Source: Merdimonas faecis | GTDB taxonomy: Bacteria; Bacillota; Clostridia; Lachnospirales; Lachnospiraceae | Assembly: GCF_001754075.1 (NCBI RefSeq) | Contig: NZ_MIEH01000019.1 | Span: 1 to 49,344 of the forward strand | Direction of reading: 5' to 3' | DNA length: 49,344 bases | Shown: positions 31,786 to 39,373 of the stretch, piece by piece | How positions within the stretch are numbered: the stretch's first letter is position 1 | Layout: the number at the start of each line of letters is the position of its first letter | Translations under genes and position numbers: made by a program | Notes under the pieces: model-generated | What the model was told of the DNA's origin: nothing | What the model saw: only the letters and a program-made list of their open reading frames with translations | Database searches by the model: none

Positions 31786-32962
31786 GCGAAGATGTATTGG
31801 TTTTTACGATAAATACGGAAATAAAAATCGCTGCACAAAAAATGCAATTCAGCGCCATACCAAGTTCCAGGCCTAAAAGATCGCTTGCGATCCCGACGAT
31901 CCAGGGGCCGAACATACCGCCCAGCCCTCCGAAGGCCAGGAAGATGCCCAGAGTCCGCCCGGGATGCCCCTCTGAGATTTCCGAAATGATAGCGGTTGAA
32001 GTCGGAAAGATGATAGAGTAGCAAAAGCCCGTGATAGATGCAAGGATGGCAAAGGCATCCGGCCCGAATACGCCGGCGATGATGCAGAAGGCCGCACCTA
32101 CAGATGCAAAAAGCACACTGCGCATATGTCCAAGGCGGTCTACGAAAAGGCTGCCGCCAAGGCGTCCCAGGGTAATACCGATGTAAAAAAGGGAAAGGCT
32201 GGTGGAGCTTTCTATTACGGAGAAATGCTTCACGTTCTGGTAGAAATCCACCAGCCAGCTGGCAGTTCCGATCTCGGCTGCCATATAAGCGAAGTTCGAA
32301 AAATTCATCGTCCATGTCGCCAGGCGGCGGAAGCGTCCGGAAACGGCAGGCGCCGTCTTTTCTTCCTCTGGGGTGATGCCGGCGTTTCTGGAATCCGGGG
32401 GATTTTTCAGAAGAACGAAATAAATAGCGACCGGAACCGCAATGAACAAAAAAATGCGGTAGATCACTCTCCAGGATATCCCCTGGTCCAGAAACAGCCC
32501 GGCGATCATAGGGGTAACAAATGCGCCGCATCCGGCGATTGCAGCAAGGATATTTAAGTAACGGCCCTTTTTCTCCTGGTAGAGAGGGGTGATGATATTG
32601 CAGCCTCCAAGCTCCAGAGATCCCAGGCCGATCCCGATAAAAAAGATAAATGCGATCAAAGGGAGCAGTCCGGAAGAAGCGGAATACCCGCCGACTCCAA
32701 ACACAAGACTAAATGCGGCCAGTACCAATGTAAATTTAGGGCCGATCCGGTCTGCCAGGATGCCGACCAGCAAGGTGGCGGCGAAATATCCGGCATACTG
32801 TCCCATAACGATGGTCCCGCCGGAGGCATAATTGAGCTGAAGGTCACCAAGGAGCGAGGAAAGTGTGGCTCCGCGCATACTGTCATAGATGCCGAAAAGC
32901 AGATAGCTTAAAAATCCGCCCAGGGTAAGTATGATGAGCTGACGTTTTGTGATCTTATTCAT
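31766..32962 (-). CDS. MFS transporter
   Basis: A 398-residue major facilitator with about 12 membrane segments. The loop 2-3 signature is GILADRIGPKFTLVLAA-like, and a second copy LFVDRLGHMRSVLFAS lies in the C-terminal half. It resembles fucose-permease-like or drug-type clostridial MFS members, but the substrate is unknown. I chose ATG 32962 because GGAGG lies about 9 bases upstream; a TTG at 32977 is read through that site. It is divergent from the AraC-type gene at 33106, which probably regulates it; the 143-base gap would hold both promoters. Confidence 0.85.
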   Translation of the reverse strand: MNKITKRQLIILTLGGFLSYLLFGIYDSMRGATLSSLLGDLQLNYASGGTIVMGQYAGYFAATLLVGILADRIGPKFTLVLAAFSLVFGVGGYSASSGLLPLIAFIFFIGIGLGSLELGGCNIITPLYQEKKGRYLNILAAIAGCGAFVTPMIAGLFLDQGISWRVIYRIFLFIAVPVAIYFVLLKNPPDSRNAGITPEEEKTAPAVSGRFRRLATWTMNFSNFAYMAAEIGTASWLVDFYQNVKHFSVIESSTSLSLFYIGITLGRLGGSLFVDRLGHMRSVLFASVGAAFCIIAGVFGPDAFAILASITGFCYSIIFPTSTAIISEISEGHPGRTLGIFLAFGGLGGMFGPWIVGIASDLLGLELGMALNCIFCAAIFISVFIVKTNTSSQRTEAL

Positions 32963-33105
32963 TTTTTGATCCTCCAAGAGTGTTGATTTTTGGAGAGGTC
33001 TTGTAAATGTCTCCTGCGTTTAGTATGATTATATCAGCAAACAAAGTGGATAAATAGCAAAATTCAGCCAAATAATATGACAATATCGTCAGGAAGGAGA
33101 AAAAC

Positions 33106-33987
33106 ATGATAATCGAGGGAGATACCATCGTTGATGAGCATGGTCATGAAGATCTGCAGCATTTCTCTTCAGGATTTCTGGTGGGATGCTATTTTGATGA
33201 TCTGGAGAAAAAATCGATTCCCTGGCACTGGCACGAGGAGATGGAGACCGGCATTGTCATGGAAGGAATGGTCATGCTCCATACGCCAAAGCAGGAATGG
33301 AAATTACAGAAGGGCGACGGTTTTTTTATCAACAGCGGGATGCTGCATGAGATGAAAAGCTGCCAGGCAGGGCCGTGCAAGGTCCGTATCCTGGCATTTC
33401 ATCCCAGGCTTGTCGGAACGGAAGAAAACAGTATTTTCTGGGAAAAATATGTGCGCCCGGTGCTGGAGCATCCGGAGATAGAATCCCTGAGGCTTGATCA
33501 GGACCTGCAGAGTGCCAGGAGAGATCTGATCGAGGCGTCCTGGCTAAGCTGCAGGAATGAAGAATACGGATATGAAAGCCAGGTGCGGGAAAATCTGACC
33601 AGGCTCCTTCTACTGATCGGGGACGGAAGGCCGCAGATGCTGATGGAAAATGCGGAGAAATACAGAAGATATAATGAACGGACAAAGCAGATGCTGACCT
33701 TTATCAAACGCCATTTCGGGGAGGAGCTGTCGGTGCGGGATATTGCGGACAGCGCGTCCATCAGTGAGAGTGAGTGCCTGCGGTGCTTTCGGAAGATCCT
33801 GGATACATCTCCCATTGCATACCTGAAGACCTACCGCCTTCAGAGAGCGGCCGAGCTTCTGGAGACTACCTCAAGAAAGGTTTCGGATATCGCCGCCCAG
33901 TGCGGATTTGGGGAGATGAGTTATTTTGCAAAATCCTTTCGGGAGATTTACCGGTGCACGCCGTCTCAGTACAGGAGCCGCACATAA
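33106..33987 (+). CDS. AraC-family regulator with cupin domain
   Basis: A 293-residue regulator. The N-terminal cupin (about residues 25-120) has IPWHWHEEMETGIVMEG and LQKGDGFFINSGMLHEM, typical for sugar-binding AraC regulators. The C-terminal double HTH (about 195-290) has LSVRDIADSASISESECLRCF and KVSDIAAQCGFGEMSYFAKSF, listed here as segments, with the final CTPSQYR. AAGGAG precedes the ATG. It is divergent from the MFS transporter gene, so it probably activates that gene in response to its substrate. A long inverted repeat CAGGAGCCG/CGGCTCCTG at its 3' end may terminate transcription. Confidence 0.85.
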   Translation: MIIEGDTIVDEHGHEDLQHFSSGFLVGCYFDDLEKKSIPWHWHEEMETGIVMEGMVMLHTPKQEWKLQKGDGFFINSGMLHEMKSCQAGPCKVRILAFHPRLVGTEENSIFWEKYVRPVLEHPEIESLRLDQDLQSARRDLIEASWLSCRNEEYGYESQVRENLTRLLLLIGDGRPQMLMENAEKYRRYNERTKQMLTFIKRHFGEELSVRDIADSASISESECLRCFRKILDTSPIAYLKTYRLQRAAELLETTSRKVSDIAAQCGFGEMSYFAKSFREIYRCTPSQYRSRT

Positions 33988-34008
33988 AAGTCCAAGTCGG
34001 CTCCTGGT
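33971..34008. terminator. Inverted repeat at the end of the AraC gene
   Basis: CAGGAGCCG starting at 33972 pairs with CGGCTCCTG near 34000 between convergent genes. The loop is long and there is no T tract, so its terminator role is uncertain. Confidence 0.35.
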
Positions 34009-34019
34009 CTGTAAGATGT

Positions 34020-34298
34020 TTAGACGGAAACAGCAGTCAGATAGAGGGCCGCTGCCCCAAAGGCAGCATAAATGCCATTGATGGCTGTGCAGATTGTCAT
34101 AACCGGGTTTTTGACCTTCCAGCGGATGTAGACAAGGATAGAACACACACCGGAGAGAATCATAAAAAGAGCATAGGCGATAATGATGATCCTGGCAGCC
34201 GGCAGTTCTAAGGCCCAGTCAAAGGTCCGCAGAGGAAAGATGGTCCAGGGAAGAAATACGAAGACCGCGGCAATCAGAGTACATAGTTTTTCTTTCAT
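34020..34298 (-). CDS. Small membrane protein of the LanFEG-like operon
   Basis: A 92-residue protein with three hydrophobic segments (about residues 8-24, 34-58 and 68-90), of the size of small integral membrane proteins next to peptide-resistance ABC transporters. No motif is recognised. It lies 4 bases after the second permease, on the same strand, so it is the last gene of the operon. It may be an accessory subunit, inferred from position only. Confidence 0.65.
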   Translation of the reverse strand: MKEKLCTLIAAVFVFLPWTIFPLRTFDWALELPAARIIIIAYALFMILSGVCSILVYIRWKVKNPVMTICTAINGIYAAFGAAALYLTAVSV

Positions 34299-34302
34299 AA
34301 AA

Positions 34303-35070
34303 TTATCTCCTTTCTGCCTGCCCGAAACGAAGGCAGGATATAATGAGGCAGATGACAGTGATGATGACAGCAGCGGGGATCCAGGGGAAAAGGTCCCATT
34401 CCGCAGGGGAGCCGCTGCAAAATTCGCCGTATTTCCGGGTTACGATATAAAAAGGATAGCAGGGCGGGTACAGGTACCAGATCTTTACGTTGATCATCAA
34501 TACAGTCGGTACCATGGAGGCAAGCCCTGCGGCAATAGAAAATACCGGAGTCTGCAGGCAGACGCTGAGCATCCAGTAAACAGCCAGCATAGGCAGGGAC
34601 GATAGAAAAATATCTCCGGCCAGCATAAGGACGGTGGATGTATCTGCCATCAGAGAGACATTTAAGGACTGGGAAACAACCGTGGCGCAGATAAAATAGA
34701 GTCCGGTCATCAGTGCGCACTGGAAAAACGCCAGTGCAAGGAGTACGATCCATTTGCAGAGGGCCAAAGCAGAAGGGGAAAGCGGCAGTGCCAGCATTTT
34801 TAAGATGCCTTTGTGTCCGCGCTCCAGTTGCTGCAGGAGAACGGTGCAGACGATCATGCAGGCGGGATAGATAAACCAGGCAAAGCCCATGAAAGACTGG
34901 ATCAGAAAGTTATGCTCCGGTGTGATACCCTCCATGACAGGAGTAAGGCTCATGTCGGCGTTGACAACATTGGGAAGCCAGAGTATGACAAGAGGCAGAA
35001 GCAGGAGAAGTAAGATCCTGGAGTGCCGGAGCTTCCGGAATTCTGTAAGGGTCAGTGTCAGATATCTCAT
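34303..35070 (-). CDS. ABC-2 type permease (LanG-like)
   Basis: A 255-residue permease with six predicted membrane segments and the N-terminal FRKLRHSRILLLLLLP pattern of lantibiotic-immunity permeases (LanE/LanG, MutG). It overlaps its partner permease by 4 bases. The start at 35070 fits that overlap; the frame is open to 35142. With the ATPase at 35813 it would form an exporter that clears bacteriocins or similar peptides from the membrane. Alternative assignment: general antimicrobial-peptide ABC transporter. Confidence 0.82.
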   Translation of the reverse strand: MRYLTLTLTEFRKLRHSRILLLLLLPLVILWLPNVVNADMSLTPVMEGITPEHNFLIQSFMGFAWFIYPACMIVCTVLLQQLERGHKGILKMLALPLSPSALALCKWIVLLALAFFQCALMTGLYFICATVVSQSLNVSLMADTSTVLMLAGDIFLSSLPMLAVYWMLSVCLQTPVFSIAAGLASMVPTVLMINVKIWYLYPPCYPFYIVTRKYGEFCSGSPAEWDLFPWIPAAVIITVICLIISCLRFGQAERR

Positions 35071-35813
35071 AATGTATACCTCCGTGTTCTGGCAGCCGGT
35101 ATGGCTGCGATGATTAGAATGATAGTCTCTGCCACAGCGCAAAGAAGAAGGTTCTTCAGATCGCCGGAGAAGGTATCCCCTGCAGCAAGGACTGTGCAGG
35201 TTTCTTCAAGTCCGGCGAAGGGAGTCAGGAAAGGCACTAGCTTTAGTGCAAACGGGCCATCTGTCAGGACTGTTGCCATAGACAGAAAGGTGATGCCGAT
35301 TCCCAGGGATACCCACATGTTTTCGTTAAGCAAAGCGATCAGCAGCATGAAAAGGATCGTGGGCAGGCTTAAAAGTGCAATGCTTCCAAGGTACCTGATA
35401 AGCTCCGGGAAAAAGTCTTCCGAAAGCCCAAACCAGCGGGAGGCACAAAAACTCAGTCCGGCAGCTTCTAATGTAAGGAGCAACAGAAAGCAAAGGATCA
35501 GGATAATTGCCTTTTTGAAATACAGTCCTTCGGCTCGCAGAGGCAGAGCCAGCATATGATTCAAGGCACGGCCTGCATATTCGGTGTGAAACATCGTGCA
35601 GGCTCCGCATATCACCAAAATCAGATGGAGCAGCAGGATCATCTGGGCATTGGCCGTAAGGAGGATAGAGAGTACCGGACCTGTCTGGCTGGTAAAGGTG
35701 TCCGGACGGGCCGCAGTATTGAGGATGGGAATCAGTGCGGCCAGGATGCCTCCGATCACTATGGAGGGCAGAAAACCTGTGGATTTCAGTTTGCGAAATT
35801 CTATGGAAAGCAT
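35067..35813 (-). CDS. ABC-2 type permease (LanE-like)
   Basis: A 248-residue permease with six membrane segments, beginning SIEFRKLKSTGFLPSIVIGG in family style. It shares a one-base overlap with the ATPase stop and a 4-base overlap with the next permease, so the three genes are tightly coupled. It should heterodimerise with the 34303 product. Specificity is unknown. Confidence 0.82.
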   Translation of the reverse strand: MLSIEFRKLKSTGFLPSIVIGGILAALIPILNTAARPDTFTSQTGPVLSILLTANAQMILLLHLILVICGACTMFHTEYAGRALNHMLALPLRAEGLYFKKAIILILCFLLLLTLEAAGLSFCASRWFGLSEDFFPELIRYLGSIALLSLPTILFMLLIALLNENMWVSLGIGITFLSMATVLTDGPFALKLVPFLTPFAGLEETCTVLAAGDTFSGDLKNLLLCAVAETIILIIAAIPAARTRRYTL

Positions 35814-36568
35814 TATGCCAGCCCCCTTCGTCTCAGATTGTCTTCATCAATCAGCGCCAGGAATGTTTCTTCCAGATTGTCAGTGGGAAAGCCTCTCAGG
35901 GCGGCATCCTGACGAAGCTCTTCCAAACTTCCTTCAAACAGCAGCCGTCCATGATTCAGGATACCGATGTCATCTGCCATGAGTTCGATCTCTGGCAGAA
36001 GATGGGAGGAGACCAGCACCGTACAGCCAAACTTTTCCGGAAGGGAGCGGATCAGTGTACGGATTTCATGTATCCCGGCTGGATCCAGTCCGTTGGTAGG
36101 CTCATCCAGGATCAAAAGCTTTGGTCTCCCGATCAGAGCGCCGGCAAGACCCAGGCGCTGCTTCATGCCTAAAGAATATTTCCTGGCAGGGCGGTCGGCC
36201 GCATGGGAAAGCCCGGTAAGAGAAAGGGCATCCTCCACAGAATCTTTTGGAAGATCCAGGATTTTGCGGATGATGTCCAGGTTTTCCCTTCCGCTCAGAT
36301 TTCCGTAGAACGCTGGCTCCTCGATGAGTGATCCGGTCCTTCTAAGAATTTCCATCCGGTCTTTTGGATATTCCATGCCGGCAATCGTAAAGGCTCCTGC
36401 GGTGGGCCGGGCAAGGCCCAGAAACATTTTCATGGTCGTGGATTTCCCGGCTCCGTTGGGGCCAAGGAATCCATAGATGCTGCCCTTTCGTACATGAAGA
36501 TTCAAACGCTGGACAGCAGCAAAATTTCCATATATTTTTGTAAGATTTTTTGTCTCGATCATATACAT
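35813..36568 (-). CDS. ABC transporter ATPase (LanF/BcrA-like)
   Basis: A 251-residue ATPase. Walker A is GPNGAGKST, the Q-loop region follows GSLIEEPAFYGNLSG, the signature is YSLGMKQRLGLA, and Walker B is LLILDEPTNGLDP with SSHLLPEIE as switch. This arrangement matches the bacitracin/lantibiotic immunity subfamily. Start ATG 36568 has AGGTGG about 8 bases upstream; ATG 36562 and GTG 36580 are alternatives. First gene of the four-gene minus-strand operon. Its promoter region holds the phased repeats at 36611-36652, which the divergent response regulator probably binds. Confidence 0.86.
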   Translation of the reverse strand: MYMIETKNLTKIYGNFAAVQRLNLHVRKGSIYGFLGPNGAGKSTTMKMFLGLARPTAGAFTIAGMEYPKDRMEILRRTGSLIEEPAFYGNLSGRENLDIIRKILDLPKDSVEDALSLTGLSHAADRPARKYSLGMKQRLGLAGALIGRPKLLILDEPTNGLDPAGIHEIRTLIRSLPEKFGCTVLVSSHLLPEIELMADDIGILNHGRLLFEGSLEELRQDAALRGFPTDNLEETFLALIDEDNLRRRGLA

Positions 36569-36598
36569 GATGGATACCACCTTTGTTTTGATGGATTC

Positions 36599-36652
36599 AT
36601 CATACTGCGGTTACCTTACGCCAGCATTTCCGTTGCCTTACAATTACCTTAC
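36599..36652 (-). promoter_or_regulatory. Promoter with phased response-regulator boxes for the ABC operon
   Basis: On the minus strand a TATGAT -10 (36604-36599) lacks a -35. Instead three direct repeats occur, seen on the plus strand as TTACCTTAC (36611-36619), TTGCCTTAC (36633-36641) and TTACCTTAC (36644-36652). Spacing is 22 and 11 bases, one or two helical turns, as in OmpR/PhoB-family sites that replace a -35. Confidence 0.65.
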
Positions 36653-36671
36653 ATTTTCGGCGCCGGGCTGT

Positions 36672-36741
36672 TTCCTTCCCTGCGCGCGTGATATAATGAT
36701 CGCACGGGTGCGATCCGGGCCGGCGGGCCGGCCCGCCCTGC
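36672..36741 (+). repeat. 70-bp direct repeat, copy 1
   Basis: Copy 1 of a tandemly arranged unit; copy 2 starts 131 bases later. It contains an extended -10 (TG-A-TATAAT, 36689-36697), the dyad GATCGCACGGGTGCGATC and the GC-rich dyad GGGCCGGC-GG-GCCGGCCC, and runs into a third stem CCCTGC-TTT-GCAGGG (36736-36750). Confidence 0.8.
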
Positions 36742-36776
36742 TTTGCAGGGATTATATCGGCAATCCACGGCTTGGG

Positions 36777-36792
36777 AAGCAAATGTTTGCTT
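36777..36792. promoter_or_regulatory. Palindrome between the two 70-bp repeats
   Basis: AAGCAAATGTTTGCTT is a perfect 16-base dyad midway between the repeat copies, a possible protein binding site. Confidence 0.45.
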
Positions 36793-36802
36793 GCGCAACC
36801 GC

Positions 36803-36872
36803 TTCCTTCCCTGCGCACGTGGTATAATGATCGCACGGGTGCGATCCGGGCCGGTGGGCCGGCCCGCCCTGC
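36803..36872 (+). repeat. 70-bp direct repeat, copy 2
   Basis: Differs from copy 1 at three positions. It carries the same extended -10 (TG-G-TATAAT, 36820-36828) and both dyads, and ends about 29 bases before the response regulator start, so it is the likely proximal promoter of the two-component system. Confidence 0.8.
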
Positions 36873-36900
36873 GGGGGAATCGTAATGAGGAGGAATGGAA

Positions 36901-37605
36901 ATGGACAGAGATTATCTGAAGGAAAAGAGGATCCTTCTGGTCGATGATGAGCAGGAGCTTTTGGATATGGTATGCTCTATTTTAAAAGAAGAAGGATATC
37001 AGAACCTCTGCACGGCTTCTTGTATGAAGGAAGCTATGGAAAAGGCAGCGGTTTTTTCACCGGAACTGGCAGTGCTGGACGTGATGCTGCCGGATGGAAG
37101 CGGCTTTGAATTATTTGAAAAACTGAAGCAGATGGGGGATTTTCCGGTGCTGTTTTTGACAGCCTGCGGAGAGGATGAAGATAAATTCCGGGGCCTGGGA
37201 CTGGGAGCGGATGACTACATGGTCAAGCCCTTCCTGCCCCGGGAACTGATTTTAAGGATCGGGGCGATTCTTAGGAGAAGCTATAAAAATGAAGAGCCGC
37301 AGGTGAAGCTGGCAGACAGTATTGTTGATTTTTCCAGGGCAGAGGTAAGGCGCGGCAGCCAGACCATTCCTCTGACTGCCAAGGAGTTTGCGTTGCTGTC
37401 GGCACTTTACCGGAATGCCGGACGGATCGTGACCATTGACGCATTGTGTGAAGCGGCATGGGGAGACAATCCTTTTGGCTATGAAAATTCGCTGATGGCT
37501 CATATCCGGAGGATACGGGAAAAGATCGAGGCAGAGCCTTCTCATCCCAAATCACTTCTGACTGTGAAGGGACTGGGATATAAGCTTCTGGTGGAGGGAA
37601 GATAA
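36901..37605 (+). CDS. OmpR/PhoB-family response regulator
   Basis: A 234-residue response regulator. The receiver domain (about residues 10-125) starts RILLVDDEQELLDMV, has the phosphoacceptor Asp60 in AVLDVMLPDG, the Thr of FLTACGED and the Lys of MVKPFLP. The C-terminal winged HTH (about 140-232) has LTAKEFALLSALYRNAGRIV and GYENSLMAHIRRIREKIE. I chose ATG 36901, with GAGGAGG 7 bases upstream, over 36895. It is 2 bases from the kinase gene and divergent from the LanFEG-like operon, whose promoter it probably binds. Confidence 0.9.
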   Translation: MDRDYLKEKRILLVDDEQELLDMVCSILKEEGYQNLCTASCMKEAMEKAAVFSPELAVLDVMLPDGSGFELFEKLKQMGDFPVLFLTACGEDEDKFRGLGLGADDYMVKPFLPRELILRIGAILRRSYKNEEPQVKLADSIVDFSRAEVRRGSQTIPLTAKEFALLSALYRNAGRIVTIDALCEAAWGDNPFGYENSLMAHIRRIREKIEAEPSHPKSLLTVKGLGYKLLVEGR

Positions 37606-37607
37606 AG

Positions 37608-39020
37608 ATGAAAAATGCGTTGAAGCTGCTTCGCAGGATGGTGCTGGGGCTTTTGGGAGTCATGGTGCTTCTCCCGGTCGTGAATATCTTGATCCTGATG
37701 TTTACGCTGTGGGATGTGCATGGAAATGGAGGACCATATTCATTGGCGCAGGAGACTGCGGATGCACTGACAAAGGATGGAAGCGGATATCATCTGAGAA
37801 CAGATGTACAGGAGAGGCTAAAGGAGGAAGGAGACTGGGCGGTTCTGCTGGATCCATCCGGAACAGTGGTATGGCAGACAGAAAACCTGCCGGCTGAAGT
37901 TCCAAAGACTTATAGTCTTACGGCTGTAGCGCAGCTGACCCGAGGATATATCGCGGATTATCCTACGTTCCCGGCAGAAGATGAGAATGGGCTGCTGGTT
38001 CTGGGATGTGCAAAGGACAGCTACTGGAAACACCTGTATCCAGCCTGGGATTATCAGCTGATCTCGAAAGCGGTCCCTTATGCAGGGATCGCAATCTTAA
38101 TCAATGTGGGCGTGATCATTTTGATTTATGTGCTCACGGATATGAAGATCTTAAGGTCAGTAGGGCCTATTATGGACGGGATCCAGAATCTGTCTATGGG
38201 AAAAGAAGTCTGTCTGAAGAAAAAAGGCCTGCTGGCGGATATTGCCGGAAGTGTGAACCGAACGTCAGAGATTTTAAGAGAAAAGGAGTACAGGCTGAAG
38301 AAGAAAGAGACGGCAAGGGCCAACTGGATCGCCGGAGTGTCCCATGACATCCGCACACCCCTTTCCATGGTGCTTGGGTATGCCGGACAGCTCACAGGCA
38401 GCGAGAATCTAAGCGAAGAAGAGCACCGGAAGGCAGAGGTGATCTGCCGTCAGGGACAGCGGATCAAAAATCTGATCAATGACCTGAACCTGGCATCTAA
38501 GCTGGAATATGACATGCAGCCGCTGCATATGGAGCGGGTCAATGCCGTCGCATTGATTCGCCAGATCGTGGTGGATTATATGAATACCGAACCGGAGGAC
38601 GCCTATCCCATCTGCTGGATGACAGAGGAGGATGTGGGTGTGTGTATGATCCAGGCGGATCCGGGACTTTTGAAACGGGCAGTCGGGAATCTGATCCAAA
38701 ATAGTGTCAACCACAATCCTTCGGGCTGTACGATCTATGTAACAGTAGAACATATGGAAGATGTCTGTCAGATTCGGGTGGAAGATGACGGAGTCGGCAT
38801 TTCCAGGGAGGAGTTAAAGAGGTTAAATGAGACGCCTCATTATATGCTCTGCGATGAAAATGTGACAGGTCAGCGCCATGGCCTGGGGCTTTTGATCGTC
38901 CGTCAGATTGTAGATGCTCATGGAGGAGAGGTTGAGGTCGGCCAGAGCGGATATGGAGGTTTTCTGGCTAAAATCCGGATAAAGATTCAGAAAGAGGAAG
39001 CAGGGAATGCCCCATCTTGA
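37608..39020 (+). CDS. Sensor histidine kinase
   Basis: A 470-residue membrane kinase. One membrane helix at about residues 10-35 and another at about 160-185 enclose an extracellular sensor of about 125 residues. A HAMP-like region is followed by HisKA with GVSHDIRTPLSMVLGYA (phosphoacceptor His246). The HATPase domain shows NLIQNSVNHNP, DDGVGI and GHGLGL-like (HGLGLLIV) boxes. It should phosphorylate the response regulator 2 bases upstream in response to an envelope signal, probably an antimicrobial peptide given the divergent ABC operon. AAAG-type ribosome binding site overlaps the regulator end. Confidence 0.88.
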   Translation: MKNALKLLRRMVLGLLGVMVLLPVVNILILMFTLWDVHGNGGPYSLAQETADALTKDGSGYHLRTDVQERLKEEGDWAVLLDPSGTVVWQTENLPAEVPKTYSLTAVAQLTRGYIADYPTFPAEDENGLLVLGCAKDSYWKHLYPAWDYQLISKAVPYAGIAILINVGVIILIYVLTDMKILRSVGPIMDGIQNLSMGKEVCLKKKGLLADIAGSVNRTSEILREKEYRLKKKETARANWIAGVSHDIRTPLSMVLGYAGQLTGSENLSEEEHRKAEVICRQGQRIKNLINDLNLASKLEYDMQPLHMERVNAVALIRQIVVDYMNTEPEDAYPICWMTEEDVGVCMIQADPGLLKRAVGNLIQNSVNHNPSGCTIYVTVEHMEDVCQIRVEDDGVGISREELKRLNETPHYMLCDENVTGQRHGLGLLIVRQIVDAHGGEVEVGQSGYGGFLAKIRIKIQKEEAGNAPS

Positions 39021-39045
39021 CATTCGGCAGTATCGTAGTTATAAT
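39017..39045 (+). promoter_or_regulatory. Consensus promoter of the thi operon
   Basis: TTGACA at 39017-39022 and TATAAT at 39040-39045 with a 17-base spacer, exact consensus. Start about 39052, so the leader is about 120 bases. Confidence 0.85.
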
Positions 39046-39080
39046 TATCAATGTTGATTACACAAATTTATATTGGAAAC

Positions 39081-39155
39081 ATAGAGTGGACGAGAGTTCA
39101 TGAAGGGGTGCACCACCGCGGGTGTATTTCTTTGTGAACTCTTTTTTTACTCTAT
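39081..39155 (+). promoter_or_regulatory. thiS leader: 22-bp terminator hairpin with closing stem
   Basis: The arms 39093-39114 and 39121-39142 pair at all 22 positions (G-U included) around loop ACCGCG, followed by seven T: an intrinsic terminator inside the leader. ATAGAGT (39081-39087) can also pair with ACTCTAT (39149-39155) just before the AAAGGAGG site, closing the structure. It is not a THI-box; the CACCACCGCGGGTG part vaguely recalls a T-box antiterminator but lacks UGGN. A published candidate 'thiS motif' RNA exists to my memory and should be compared. Confidence 0.65.
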
Positions 39156-39171
39156 CTGGAAAGGAGGATAT

Positions 39172-39369
39172 ATGATCAGAGTCAATGGACAGGAAAAGCC
39201 GCTTGACGCAGAGCTTCTGCTATCGAATTTCCTGGAGCAGGAAGGCTACTTAAGAGCGCGTATTGCAGTGGAGCTCAACGGGGAGATCATTCCGGGAAGT
39301 CAGTACGGGAAGATGCGCCTTAAGGACGGGGACGTGCTGGAAGTGGTAAGTTTTGTTGGAGGAGGCTAA
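39172..39369 (+). CDS. thiS: Sulfur carrier protein ThiS
   Basis: A 65-residue ubiquitin-fold sulfur carrier. It has the ThiS start (IRVNGQEKPLD) and the diagnostic C terminus VVSFVGGG, whose terminal Gly-Gly is adenylated by ThiF and loaded with sulfur for thiazole synthesis. AAAGGAGG lies 4-5 bases before the ATG. An in-frame upstream ATG at 39100 lies in the terminator hairpin and is not used. First gene of thiS-thiF-thiG-thiE. Confidence 0.9.
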   Translation: MIRVNGQEKPLDAELLLSNFLEQEGYLRARIAVELNGEIIPGSQYGKMRLKDGDVLEVVSFVGGG

Positions 39370-39373
39370 AGGG

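Noticed and set aside
36736-36750. CCCTGC-TTT-GCAGGG as an intrinsic terminator
   Set aside because: No T tract follows on either strand and it lies between two promoter copies; kept only as a dyad within the repeat description.
32126-36836. Numerous 80-145-codon plus- and minus-strand frames opposite the MFS and LanFEG-like genes
   Set aside because: All are antisense or off-frame to membrane proteins with clear families; no start sites or domains support them.
39100-39130. T-box antiterminator in the thiS leader (GGGGTG...ACCGCGGGTG)
   Set aside because: No stem I with specifier loop fits in the ~40 leader bases before it and the UGG that pairs with tRNA is absent; the region pairs fully as a terminator.
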